The notes beneath the pieces are model-generated. The model saw only the letters and a list, made by a program, of their open reading frames with translations. It ran no database searches and was not told where the DNA came from. A stretch of DNA of 11,036 bases from Paramuribaculum sp. (GTDB lineage: Bacteria > Bacteroidota > Bacteroidia > Bacteroidales > Muribaculaceae): positions 1 through 11,036 of the forward strand of contig JAIDQW010000309.1 of assembly GCA_029062075.1 (NCBI GenBank). Direction: 5' to 3'. Both the position numbers and the translations under genes were made by a program. This document shows positions 1 through 6,952 of this stretch, piece after piece (position 1 is the first letter of the stretch; each line of letters starts with the position of its first letter).

Positions 1-1032
1 ATCATGGACGAGGCCAAGATGACCGCCAACAAGGAAGCCAAGAAAATTGTGGTGCAGAGCATACAGAGAGTGGCTACTGAAACTGCGATAGAAAACTCCG
101 TAACAGTGTTCCAGATTGACTCTGACGAAATTAAAGGCAGAATCATCGGACGCGAAGGCAGAAACATCAGAGCACTCGAAGCTGCTACCGGCATAGAGAT
201 TATTGTGGACGACACCCCGGAAGCTATCGTGCTTTCCGGATTCGACCCTGTCCGAAGAGAAATCGCACGACTCGCCCTGCATCAGCTCGTTGCCGACGGA
301 CGTATTCACCCCGCGCGCATCGAGGAAGTTGTTGCCAAAGTGCGCAAGCAAATTGAAGAAGAAATCATCGAAACCGGTAAGCGCACCGCAATTGACCTCG
401 GAATTCACGGCTTGCATCCCGACCTAATCCGACTCGTCGGAAAAATGAAATACCGTTCAAGTTACGGACAAAACCTCCTCCAGCACTCACGAGAAACTGC
501 TAACCTCTGCGCTGTTATGGCAAGTGAGCTCGGTCTTAATCCTAAAAAGGCTCGCAGAGCAGGTCTCCTCCACGACATAGGCAAAGTGCCCGATGAAGAG
601 CCGGAACTCCCTCACGCACTCCTCGGTATGAAGCTTGCCGAAAAGTACAAGGAGAAACCTGAAATTTGCAACGCTATCGGAGCGCACCACGATGAAATTG
701 AACAAACAAGCCTTCTTGCTCCTATCGTCCAGGTTTGTGACGCTATTTCCGGTGCACGCCCCGGAGCTCGTAGAGAAATTGTCGAGGCATACATCAAGCG
801 TCTTAACGACCTTGAGCAGCTCGCCCTCTCTTATCCCGGAGTTATAAAGACTTATGCTATTCAGGCTGGTAGAGAACTCCGCGTGATTGTCGGTGCCGAC
901 AAGATTGACGATGTTGAAACAGAAAAACTCTCCGCTGAGATTGCCAAGAGAATTCAGGATGAAATGACATATCCGGGACAGGTCAAGATAACTGTTATCC
1001 GAGAGACCCGTTCTGTCAGCTTCGCTAAATAA
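1..1032 (+). CDS. rny: RNase Y, C-terminal part (5' end outside window)
   Basis: Ribonuclease Y is a membrane-anchored endoribonuclease that starts mRNA decay. About 343 residues are visible and the frame is open to the left edge, so the first in-frame ATG (position 4) is probably internal. The family is usually near 500 residues, and the missing part should carry the N-terminal membrane helix and most of the coiled coil. Counting from that ATG, a KH RNA-binding domain has its [10 protein letters not shown] loop at residues 45-54. The HD phosphohydrolase domain follows, with the metal-binding HD pair at H190-D191 in LLHDIGK, then a GAHHDE motif and [15 protein letters not shown], a very typical RNase Y block. 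The C-terminus ends in the usual family tail ([13 protein letters not shown] then TRSVSFAK). The next gene, a ricT homologue, starts 17 nt downstream, which suggests co-transcription. Identification is firm; only the N-terminus is unknown. Confidence 0.96.
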   Translation: MMDEAKMTANKEAKKIVVQSIQRVATETAIENSVTVFQIDSDEIKGRIIGREGRNIRALEAATGIEIIVDDTPEAIVLSGFDPVRREIARLALHQLVADGRIHPARIEEVVAKVRKQIEEEIIETGKRTAIDLGIHGLHPDLIRLVGKMKYRSSYGQNLLQHSRETANLCAVMASELGLNPKKARRAGLLHDIGKVPDEEPELPHALLGMKLAEKYKEKPEICNAIGAHHDEIEQTSLLAPIVQVCDAISGARPGARREIVEAYIKRLNDLEQLALSYPGVIKTYAIQAGRELRVIVGADKIDDVETEKLSAEIAKRIQDEMTYPGQVKITVIRETRSVSFAK

Positions 1033-1049
1033 TTTCAACCGCAACCGCC

Positions 1050-2402
1050 ATGGATAAGGACCTTAACAACGAGGACTCTGCTGAACAGAAAAAACGCCCC
1101 GGCTGTTGCAGAATTTCCGGCGAAGCACCAAGAGGTAAGCTCCATTGCTTCGACTGGCTCGCGGATGTGCCCGGAGGAATGGCTAAAAGCGACCTCGTGG
1201 AGGTACAGTTCAAAAACACCAGAAAGGGATTTTACAAAAATTCAATAGGGCTTGACCTCGCCATCGGTGACCTTGTAGCTGTGGAGGCATCACCTGGACA
1301 CGACATTGGTGAAGTCACTCTCACCGGACAGCTTGTGGCTCTCCAGATGAAAAAAGCCGGAGTGAAGCCCGGCACAGAACTCAAAAGAGTATTCCGCAAA
1401 GCTAAGCCTGGAGACCTTGAGAAATATAATGAGGCGAAGGCTCGGGAAAACGACACCATGATTCGCGCCAGAAAAATTGCCGAGGATCTGAACCTCAACA
1501 TGAAAATCGGTGATGTTGAATATCAGGGAGACGGCAACAAAGCTATCTTTTACTATATCGCCGATGAGCGTGTGGATTTCCGACAGCTCATCAAAGTTCT
1601 TGCCGACACTTTCAAGGTGAGAATTGAGATGAAGCAGATCGGTGCAAGGCAGGAAGCCGGCAGAATCGGCGGTATAGGACCCTGCGGAAGACCGCTCTGC
1701 TGCGCCAGCTGGATGACAAACTTCGTGTCGGTGGGTACAGCGGCTGCACGTTTTCAGGACATATCGCTTAATCCTCAGAAACTTGCCGGACAGTGCGCCA
1801 AGCTCAAATGCTGCATCAATTTTGAAGTGGATACCTATGTGGAGAGCGTCAAGAAAATGCCGTCAAAGGAAATCAGGCTCGAAACAGCCGACGCCACATA
1901 CTATCATTTCAAGTACGACATTTTTAAGCGGGAAATAACATATTCTACCGACAAGAATATTGCTGCTAATCTGGTGACAATCGATGCACCGAGGGCATTT
2001 GAAATTATTGCGCTCAACAAAAAAGGAGAAAAACCGCTCTCACTACTGAGAGACGGGGAAGATAACCGCCAGGACAAAAAGCAATATAACGATATTCTTG
2101 GACAGGATATAACTCGTTTCGACAAGAAAAAGAAGAAAAAGAAACAGAACAGGCAGCAGAATAAGCAGCAATCTGACTCTAATCAGAATCAGGAGGATCA
2201 GATGGACAAACCTGCCGATAAAAAGGATAACCAGCGCCAGAACAGAAAAGATAGAAACAACAGGCGTGACCGTAGGCTGAAACCGGGTGACACACCCGAC
2301 AATGAAGCACCCGGAGAGGGAAGAAATGCTATCCGTGACATACAGCCCGCTGCGTCACCGAGTAAAAGAATGTTGAACCAAAACGACAAGGATGCCGATT
2401 AA
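1050..2402 (+). CDS. ricT: RicT/YaaT-family PSP1-domain Fe-S protein
   Basis: This 450-residue protein belongs to the PSP1/RicT family. In Bacillus subtilis RicT forms a complex with RicA and RicF that carries [4Fe-4S] clusters and acts with RNase Y in mRNA processing (family knowledge). The PSP1 domain is at about residues 115-200 and includes YYIADERVDFRQLIK and IEMKQIGARQEAGRIGG. The cysteine signature follows: C212-x4-C217-C218, then 30 residues, then C249-x4-C254-C255, fit for metal or Fe-S binding. Additional cysteines sit near the N-terminus (C19, C20, C33). From about residue 355 the protein becomes a low-complexity tail rich in Lys, Gln, Asn, Arg and Asp, with seven consecutive lysines at 359-365. 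The tail looks disordered and basic and may bind RNA (inference). The start at 1050 lies 17 nt after rny and has no obvious Shine-Dalgarno sequence, which is normal for Bacteroidota. The gene overlaps gldH by 11 nt. Confidence 0.92.
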   Translation: MDKDLNNEDSAEQKKRPGCCRISGEAPRGKLHCFDWLADVPGGMAKSDLVEVQFKNTRKGFYKNSIGLDLAIGDLVAVEASPGHDIGEVTLTGQLVALQMKKAGVKPGTELKRVFRKAKPGDLEKYNEAKARENDTMIRARKIAEDLNLNMKIGDVEYQGDGNKAIFYYIADERVDFRQLIKVLADTFKVRIEMKQIGARQEAGRIGGIGPCGRPLCCASWMTNFVSVGTAAARFQDISLNPQKLAGQCAKLKCCINFEVDTYVESVKKMPSKEIRLETADATYYHFKYDIFKREITYSTDKNIAANLVTIDAPRAFEIIALNKKGEKPLSLLRDGEDNRQDKKQYNDILGQDITRFDKKKKKKKQNRQQNKQQSDSNQNQEDQMDKPADKKDNQRQNRKDRNNRRDRRLKPGDTPDNEAPGEGRNAIRDIQPAASPSKRMLNQNDKDAD

Positions 2403-2814
2403 ACCTTTCGTTATAGCGATTTTCACCACTATACTCACCGCTTGTTCTTCCGCCGGCTACTACAGCGGATTTGAGGATATTGACCCTGACGGATGGGCGT
2501 ATGGCGACACTATCTCGTTCACTACCGACAGCTGCATTTCGTCCGGTATGATAATCGCTCTGCGCCACAATGATTCATATCCTTACAAAAACATCTGGAT
2601 TGAGATATCTGATTCAGCGCATATCGACTCGGTTAACATTGAACTTTGCGACATTTACGGCAGGTGGTACGGAAAAGGTATAGGTGCTTCTTACCAGATT
2701 GCGGCACCGGTGCCGTTTGATATCACACCGAACACCCGGTTAAACATTCGCCATATACTCCGCGTTGACACTGTAAAGGGTATAGAGCAGATCGGGCTGA
2801 TACCGCAATATTGA
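2392..2814 (+). CDS. gldH: GldH-family lipoprotein
   Basis: This 140-residue protein resembles the GldH lipoprotein family of Bacteroidota, first described in gliding flavobacteria but widespread in non-gliding Bacteroidales, where its job is unclear. The N-terminus is a clear lipoprotein signal peptide: a lysine at residue 4, a hydrophobic run, and a lipobox L15-T16-A17-C18, with C18 as the predicted lipidated residue. The mature part is short and polar, consistent with a beta-rich domain, with features such as YYSGFEDIDPDGWAYGD near the start and RLNIRHILRVDTVKGIEQIG near the end. The start is supported because only this ATG gives an intact signal peptide. It lies inside the 3' end of ricT (11-nt overlap in another frame), so the two may be translationally coupled. 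The ricT-gldH order fits what I recall from other Bacteroidales. The family call rests on remembered similarity and context, and is less certain than the lipoprotein call. Confidence 0.8.
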   Translation: MPIKPFVIAIFTTILTACSSAGYYSGFEDIDPDGWAYGDTISFTTDSCISSGMIIALRHNDSYPYKNIWIEISDSAHIDSVNIELCDIYGRWYGKGIGASYQIAAPVPFDITPNTRLNIRHILRVDTVKGIEQIGLIPQY

Positions 2815-2821
2815 TTTCCCT

Positions 2822-3454
2822 ATGTCTGAATTCGATTCACTGATATTTGACATGGACGGTACTCTATGGGATGCCGTTGATTCCTATGCAAAGGTATGGG
2901 ACGTCACTTTTGCAGACATGAATATGGATTGCACGGTTAGCCGTCAGCAGCTCATTGAATGCATGGGGCTCCCTATTGACAGGATCTATGAAGTGATTGT
3001 CGGTAAACCTGAAATTGCCGGGCCGTTCCTTAAACGTCTTGCTGAAAACGAGGATAATATGATGTCTTCGCTCGGAGGCACGCTATATCCGGGAGTAAGG
3101 GAGTATATTCCACGTCTTGCGGAGCGTTACAGGCTTTTCATGGTGAGTAATTGCGGTGTTCTCGGATTGCCTAATTTCTTAGAATACACCGGATTGAAGC
3201 CTTTTTTCACTGACACTCTATCCTATGGTCAGACTCTATTGCCAAAGGATGGAAATATAAGGCTCCTGATGGATAGTTATCAACTCCACCACCCTGTTTA
3301 TATTGGAGACACTGCAGGCGACTGCAGATCCGCCCATGCCGCCGGAATACCCATGATGCTTGCTCAATATGGATTCGGCACGGCACCGGATGCTGACTTC
3401 AAGGCTGATTCATTTGAAGATATCGCTAACTTTTTTCTTAAAGATCGCTCATGA
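2822..3454 (+). CDS. HAD-superfamily phosphatase (phosphoglycolate phosphatase-like)
   Basis: A 210-residue cytoplasmic haloacid-dehalogenase-type hydrolase, probably a small-molecule phosphatase. All core motifs are visible. Motif I is DMDGT, with nucleophile D10 and acid/base D12. Motif II has S109 in MVSNCG, motif III has K142 in LLPKDGN, and motif IV is GDTAGD with D163 and D167. The stretch between about residues 15 and 85 would form a helical C1 cap, as in phosphoglycolate phosphatase and beta-phosphoglucomutase relatives. Sequence alone does not fix the substrate. The start at 2822 is 7 nt after gldH, and its stop overlaps the start of the next gene in an ATGA arrangement. It looks intact and of usual length. 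Confidence 0.9.
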   Translation: MSEFDSLIFDMDGTLWDAVDSYAKVWDVTFADMNMDCTVSRQQLIECMGLPIDRIYEVIVGKPEIAGPFLKRLAENEDNMMSSLGGTLYPGVREYIPRLAERYRLFMVSNCGVLGLPNFLEYTGLKPFFTDTLSYGQTLLPKDGNIRLLMDSYQLHHPVYIGDTAGDCRSAHAAGIPMMLAQYGFGTAPDADFKADSFEDIANFFLKDRS

Positions 3455-4626
3455 CACCACTTATATTAATTGACTCCCAGGAACATTCTGTTAGAATTGG
3501 AAAAATTCGCGCTGCACTCGCCCCTACCGGTGCCAAGGCAATTCTCATCACCGACAACGCTAATATATTTTATATCACAGGGCGAGTTTTTGCCGGACAG
3601 ATTTATATTCCGCTTGAAGGACCCGTCATTTTCTTTGTCCGCCGTCCGGTCGGGCTTTCCGGCGATGGAGTGGTATATATCAGAAAACCTGAGCAGATTG
3701 CAGAGTCTATCGGTCTGAATATTCCTGAAACTCTCGCTTTGGAACTGGACATCACTGCTTACTCAACCGTTCAGCGTCTTGTAGCGATTTTCCCGGGATC
3801 GCAGATTGTCAACGGCTCGGCTGTAATGCGAATAGCCCGTTCCGTCAAGACTCCCGCTGAAATAAACCTCATGAAAATCTCGGGCGAAAAGCAGGAGCGC
3901 GTCTATCGCTATATCCCCAAATTATATCGCGCCGGGATGACTGACCTTGAGCTTCAGGTGGAAATTGAAAAAGCGAGCCGCCTCGAAGGTTGCCTCGGTC
4001 AGTTCCGCATTTCAGGTGACTCAATGGAGCTATACATGGCAAACATCCTTGTAGGAGACAATGCCGATAACCCCACCCCTTACGATTTCGCTATGGGAGG
4101 AGCCGGTCTGGACCCCTCACTCCCCGTTGGCTGCAACGGCACAGTCATACGCCCCGGATACTCGGTAATGGTGGATGCCAACGGCAACTATACCGGATAT
4201 ATGACCGATATGACCCGCACTTTTGCGGTTACTACAGTGGATGAACTTGCTGAAAAAGCACATCAGGTATCCATTGATATTTGTGCCGCAATTGCTCGCG
4301 CAGGAAAACCCGGCACTCCTGCAAAAGAGCTTTACCACCTCGCCGAGTCTATGGCTAAGGATGCCGGACTCGAACGATATTTTATGGGACACGCACAGAA
4401 AGCCGGATTTGTGGGACACGGAGTCGGTATCGAGATTAACGAGATGCCGGTACTCGCGCCGAGAAGCAAGGATATTCTCTGTGCCGGAAACGCTATTGCG
4501 GTCGAGCCCAAATTCGTAATACCGGGAGTCGGTGCCGTAGGAATCGAAAACACTTATATTGTTACACAGTCGGGAATGGAGCGTATCACTTGCGCCCCCG
4601 AAGAACTCATTAGCCTTGAAAAATGA
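3451..4626 (+). CDS. M24-family Xaa-Pro aminopeptidase-like metallopeptidase
   Basis: A 391-residue protein of the M24B 'pita-bread' metallopeptidases (Xaa-Pro aminopeptidase/prolidase type), expected in the cytoplasm with two divalent metals. An N-terminal creatinase-like domain covers about residues 1-140 and the catalytic domain about 145-380. The five expected metal ligands are all present: D242 in VMVDANGNY, D253 in MTDMTRTF, H323 in VGHGVGIEINE, E352 in AVEPKF and E366 in GIENTY. H314 in FMGHAQ lies at the usual position of the second active-site histidine region. The gene overlaps the stop of the HAD gene by 4 nt (ATGA) and its own stop overlaps the cca start by 4 nt, so the three are probably translationally coupled. 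It looks active. Whether it is an aminopeptidase or a dipeptidase cannot be told from sequence. Confidence 0.92.
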   Translation: MTPLILIDSQEHSVRIGKIRAALAPTGAKAILITDNANIFYITGRVFAGQIYIPLEGPVIFFVRRPVGLSGDGVVYIRKPEQIAESIGLNIPETLALELDITAYSTVQRLVAIFPGSQIVNGSAVMRIARSVKTPAEINLMKISGEKQERVYRYIPKLYRAGMTDLELQVEIEKASRLEGCLGQFRISGDSMELYMANILVGDNADNPTPYDFAMGGAGLDPSLPVGCNGTVIRPGYSVMVDANGNYTGYMTDMTRTFAVTTVDELAEKAHQVSIDICAAIARAGKPGTPAKELYHLAESMAKDAGLERYFMGHAQKAGFVGHGVGIEINEMPVLAPRSKDILCAGNAIAVEPKFVIPGVGAVGIENTYIVTQSGMERITCAPEELISLEK

Positions 4627-6035
4627 AGGTTGACGCGATCGACACACCCGAAGTGCGGCTCGTTGGAGAAGCCGCTGACTCAATAGGGCGCGAGTGCTAT
4701 GCCGTGGGAGGGTATGTGCGCGACCTTTTTCTTAACCGTCACTCCAAAGATATAGACTTCGTTACTATCGGGAGCGGCATTGAGGTTGCCGAAGCTGTCG
4801 CGGCTAAACTCGGCAAGAAAACCCACCTCGCCGTTTTCAGGAATTTCGGCACGGCACAGGTTAAGAAAGGAGACCTTGAGCTGGAATTTGTCGGCGCGAG
4901 AAAAGAATCATATTCCCGTGACAGCCGCAAGCCCATTGTGGAGGACGGTACACTCGTTGAAGACCTTTCACGCCGAGACTTCACCGTCAATGCACTCGCT
5001 GTCAGGGTCAATTCAAATTCTTTCGGCGAACTCGTTGACCTTTTCGGAGGACTGGATGATATGGATAAGAAAATTATACGCACACCTCTCGACCCCGACA
5101 TAACCTTCAGCGATGACCCTCTCAGAATGATGCGCGCTATCAGGTTTGCCACTCAGCTTAACTTTTACATATACCCTGAAACATTCAGTGCCATTCAGCG
5201 AAATGCGGAGCGCATCTCTATAATCTCAAAAGAGCGAATTGCAGACGAGCTCATGAAGATAATGGCATCGCCAATCCCCTCTATAGGCTGGAAACTCCTC
5301 AGCGATTCAGGTCTGCTCAAACTCATTTTTCCGGAACTGTCTGCCCTCCGCGGAGTGGAAATTGTGAAAGGCAGAGGGCATAAGGATAATTTTTTCCATA
5401 CCCTCGCGGTGCTCGACAAAGTGGCGTCACAATCCACCGATGTATGGCTCAGATGGGCAGCGCTCATGCACGACATAGCCAAACCTGTCACCAAACGCTG
5501 GGATGAAAACATAGGCTGGACTTTCCACAACCATAACTTCATCGGAGCAAAGATGGTGCCGCGTATTTTCCGCACTATGAAGCTCCCCCTCAACGACAAG
5601 ATGAAATATGTGGCTAAACTCGTAGAACTGCACATGCGCCCTATTGCCCTTGTGGAAGACGAAGTGACCGACAGTGCCGTGCGCCGCCTCATCCATGATG
5701 CCGGAGATGACATTTCCGACCTCATGACCCTCTGCGAAGCCGACATTACCTCAAAAAATGCCGAAAAGGTTAAAAGACACCTCGAGAACTTCGCCCATGT
5801 GCGTCAAAAAATGATTGAGCTTGAAGAGAAAGACCACATCCGTAACTTCCAGCCGCCCGTTGACGGTCAGGAAATCATGACCATGTTCGGACTTCAGCCC
5901 TCACCCGTTGTCGGACAGCTCAAGATTGCCGTGAAAGATGCGATTTTAGACGGCATTATCCCCAATGACCGCCGGGCTGCGCTCGACTTCGTTATTGCCA
6001 GAGCAGCTACCCTCGGTCTTCACCCGATTGAATGA
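4623..6035 (+). CDS. cca: CCA tRNA nucleotidyltransferase with HD domain
   Basis: A 470-residue enzyme that adds or repairs the 3' CCA end of tRNAs. The N-terminal class II nucleotidyltransferase head has GGYVRD at 29-34 (a GG-x3-D type motif), metal-binding D43 and D45 in DIDFV, and the RRDFTVNA motif at 117-124. The neck region includes SDDPLRMMRAIRFATQL and ISKERIADELMKIM, where the nucleotide-selecting residues normally lie. A C-terminal HD domain follows: FFHTLAVLD, the H283-D284 pair in LMHDIAKPVTK, and the HNHNFIGA block. That domain often gives these enzymes phosphohydrolase activity. It could also be a poly(A) polymerase relative, but the length and HD tail favour CCA addition. It overlaps the peptidase gene by 4 nt upstream. 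Its last 29 nt overlap the 3' end of the convergent S-component gene. Confidence 0.93.
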   Translation: MKVDAIDTPEVRLVGEAADSIGRECYAVGGYVRDLFLNRHSKDIDFVTIGSGIEVAEAVAAKLGKKTHLAVFRNFGTAQVKKGDLELEFVGARKESYSRDSRKPIVEDGTLVEDLSRRDFTVNALAVRVNSNSFGELVDLFGGLDDMDKKIIRTPLDPDITFSDDPLRMMRAIRFATQLNFYIYPETFSAIQRNAERISIISKERIADELMKIMASPIPSIGWKLLSDSGLLKLIFPELSALRGVEIVKGRGHKDNFFHTLAVLDKVASQSTDVWLRWAALMHDIAKPVTKRWDENIGWTFHNHNFIGAKMVPRIFRTMKLPLNDKMKYVAKLVELHMRPIALVEDEVTDSAVRRLIHDAGDDISDLMTLCEADITSKNAEKVKRHLENFAHVRQKMIELEEKDHIRNFQPPVDGQEIMTMFGLQPSPVVGQLKIAVKDAILDGIIPNDRRAALDFVIARAATLGLHPIE

Positions 6036-6528
6036 TTATAATAATTGCCCGGGCACCAAATAATTGAAGCAACATGCCGGGAATACCGATTCTGAAGTCC
6101 TGACAGGCTATAAAAAAATCACCCTTTATGAGCCATTCGCCGAGTGTTCCTACAAACTGATAAGAGAGTATTACGGCAGCAAGAACTGCCAATGACACCT
6201 TTTTGAAGTGATAAGCGGCATATCCGGCAAAGGCAGCCAGTAAAACGGATTTGAGAATAATTGCCGGCAGACCGGCTACTGAAGGCATGCCGAACAGAAG
6301 CGCGTTGGCTATCGGAGACACCAATGCTGTAAGCAGTCCTACACGCCAGCCGTATTTATAGGCTCCTATTAAAGTGAAAAAGTAAATCGGCAGCCAGGTG
6401 ATTCCGCCTTGTGGCACAAGATGAAATAGTTGAGGCAAAATTATATTGCCCAGAATGAAAAGTAAAGCCGTGGAATATGTCTTAATACTGTTAAACGGCA
6501 ATGTGTGTAGTCTGAGAGCGGTCTGCAT
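6007..6528 (-). CDS. ECF transporter S-component-like membrane protein
   Basis: A 173-residue, very hydrophobic protein with about six likely membrane segments (roughly 17-36, 43-57, 62-79, 84-106, 110-130 and 146-166). The size and helix number match substrate-binding S components of energy-coupling factor importers. The pattern around residues 43-106 (ITWLPIYFFTLIGAYKYGW, then SPIANALLFGMP, then a long helix) resembles S components of the vitamin/cofactor group, with some likeness to cobalamin-type members. The substrate is not determined. No EcfA ATPase or EcfT gene is in the window, so it would need a shared energizing module encoded elsewhere, or have another role. It is the last gene of the redox operon, 3 nt after the DUF1893 gene. 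Its stop codon lies inside the cca coding region of the other strand. The membrane-protein call is firm; the ECF assignment is moderate. Confidence 0.72.
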   Translation of the reverse strand: MQTALRLHTLPFNSIKTYSTALLFILGNIILPQLFHLVPQGGITWLPIYFFTLIGAYKYGWRVGLLTALVSPIANALLFGMPSVAGLPAIILKSVLLAAFAGYAAYHFKKVSLAVLAAVILSYQFVGTLGEWLIKGDFFIACQDFRIGIPGMLLQLFGARAIIIIIQSGEDRG

Positions 6529-6531
6529 ATT

Positions 6532-6951
6532 CTACTTGTTTTGTGATTCTACGAATTGATTTATGAATGGAATGCATTCCTCAGCAGTCCGGCATTCCTT
6601 GCAAAGTTCTTCGATCGGACAGATACCTGTTCCGCTGCGGTTGATGATGTTTTCAACCAGTTCTGCGTAAGAAACAATAATATCTGTGGAACTCAGAAGA
6701 TTCAATGCCGGTTTACTCAGCACTTCAGCATGAATCTTTCTGACACCCCCTACAATCATGATAGCGGCGGCGCCTTTTCCGACAACTTTATCCGCAACAA
6801 TAGCACCATTCAGAGTCGCGGGGCATGTATTCAAAATATAAAGCAGGTCTTTGACTCCGCGCTCCCTGCAATCCATAATGGCTCCGTGATTATATATCAC
6901 GCAGGAAAAATTCCCTTTATGCAATGTCTCGATAAGTGCGGCTATCTCCAT
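6532..6951 (-). CDS. DUF1893-family protein (cytidine deaminase-like fold)
   Basis: A 139-residue soluble protein matching DUF1893, the family of Thermotoga maritima TM1506, known to have a cytidine-deaminase-like fold with no assigned function. Recognisable parts are the N-terminal LIETLHKGNFSCVIYNHG, the central VVGKGAAAIMIVGGVRKIHA, and the C-terminal IINRSGTGICPIEELC. Two details stand out. The central helix carries H74-A75-E76, identical to the HAE motif of true deaminases. The C-terminus carries four cysteines spaced C111-x5-C117-x2-C120-x5-C126, including one C-x2-C pair, suitable for Zn or Fe-S. No signal peptide is present, so it should be cytoplasmic. It starts 1 nt after the stop of the aldo/keto reductase gene and ends 3 nt before the S-component gene, so it is clearly part of the operon. 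Its role there is unknown. Confidence 0.82.
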   Translation of the reverse strand: MEIAALIETLHKGNFSCVIYNHGAIMDCRERGVKDLLYILNTCPATLNGAIVADKVVGKGAAAIMIVGGVRKIHAEVLSKPALNLLSSTDIIVSYAELVENIINRSGTGICPIEELCKECRTAEECIPFINQFVESQNK

Positions 6952-6952
6952 A

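Noticed and set aside
487..1044. Long minus-strand open frame opposite rny (185 codons).
   Set aside because: It lies opposite a highly conserved coding region, has no recognisable domain, and its composition is explained by the rny codons.
2119..2150. A-rich run in ricT as a programmed frameshift or polymerase slippage site.
   Set aside because: The run is broken by G at regular codon positions (mixed AAG/AAA), and the frame continues normally to a stop that overlaps gldH as expected for an operon.
4117..4683. Minus-strand open frame of 188 codons opposite the M24 peptidase and cca start.
   Set aside because: It covers conserved catalytic motifs of the peptidase on the other strand and matches no family I recognise; it is a shadow frame.
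6040..6066. AATAATTG occurs twice (6040-6047 and 6059-6066) around a GCCCGGGC palindrome, suggesting a terminator or small repeat at the cca end.
   Set aside because: The copies are direct, not inverted, there is no T-run after a stable stem, and the segment is coding for the S-component gene on the other strand.
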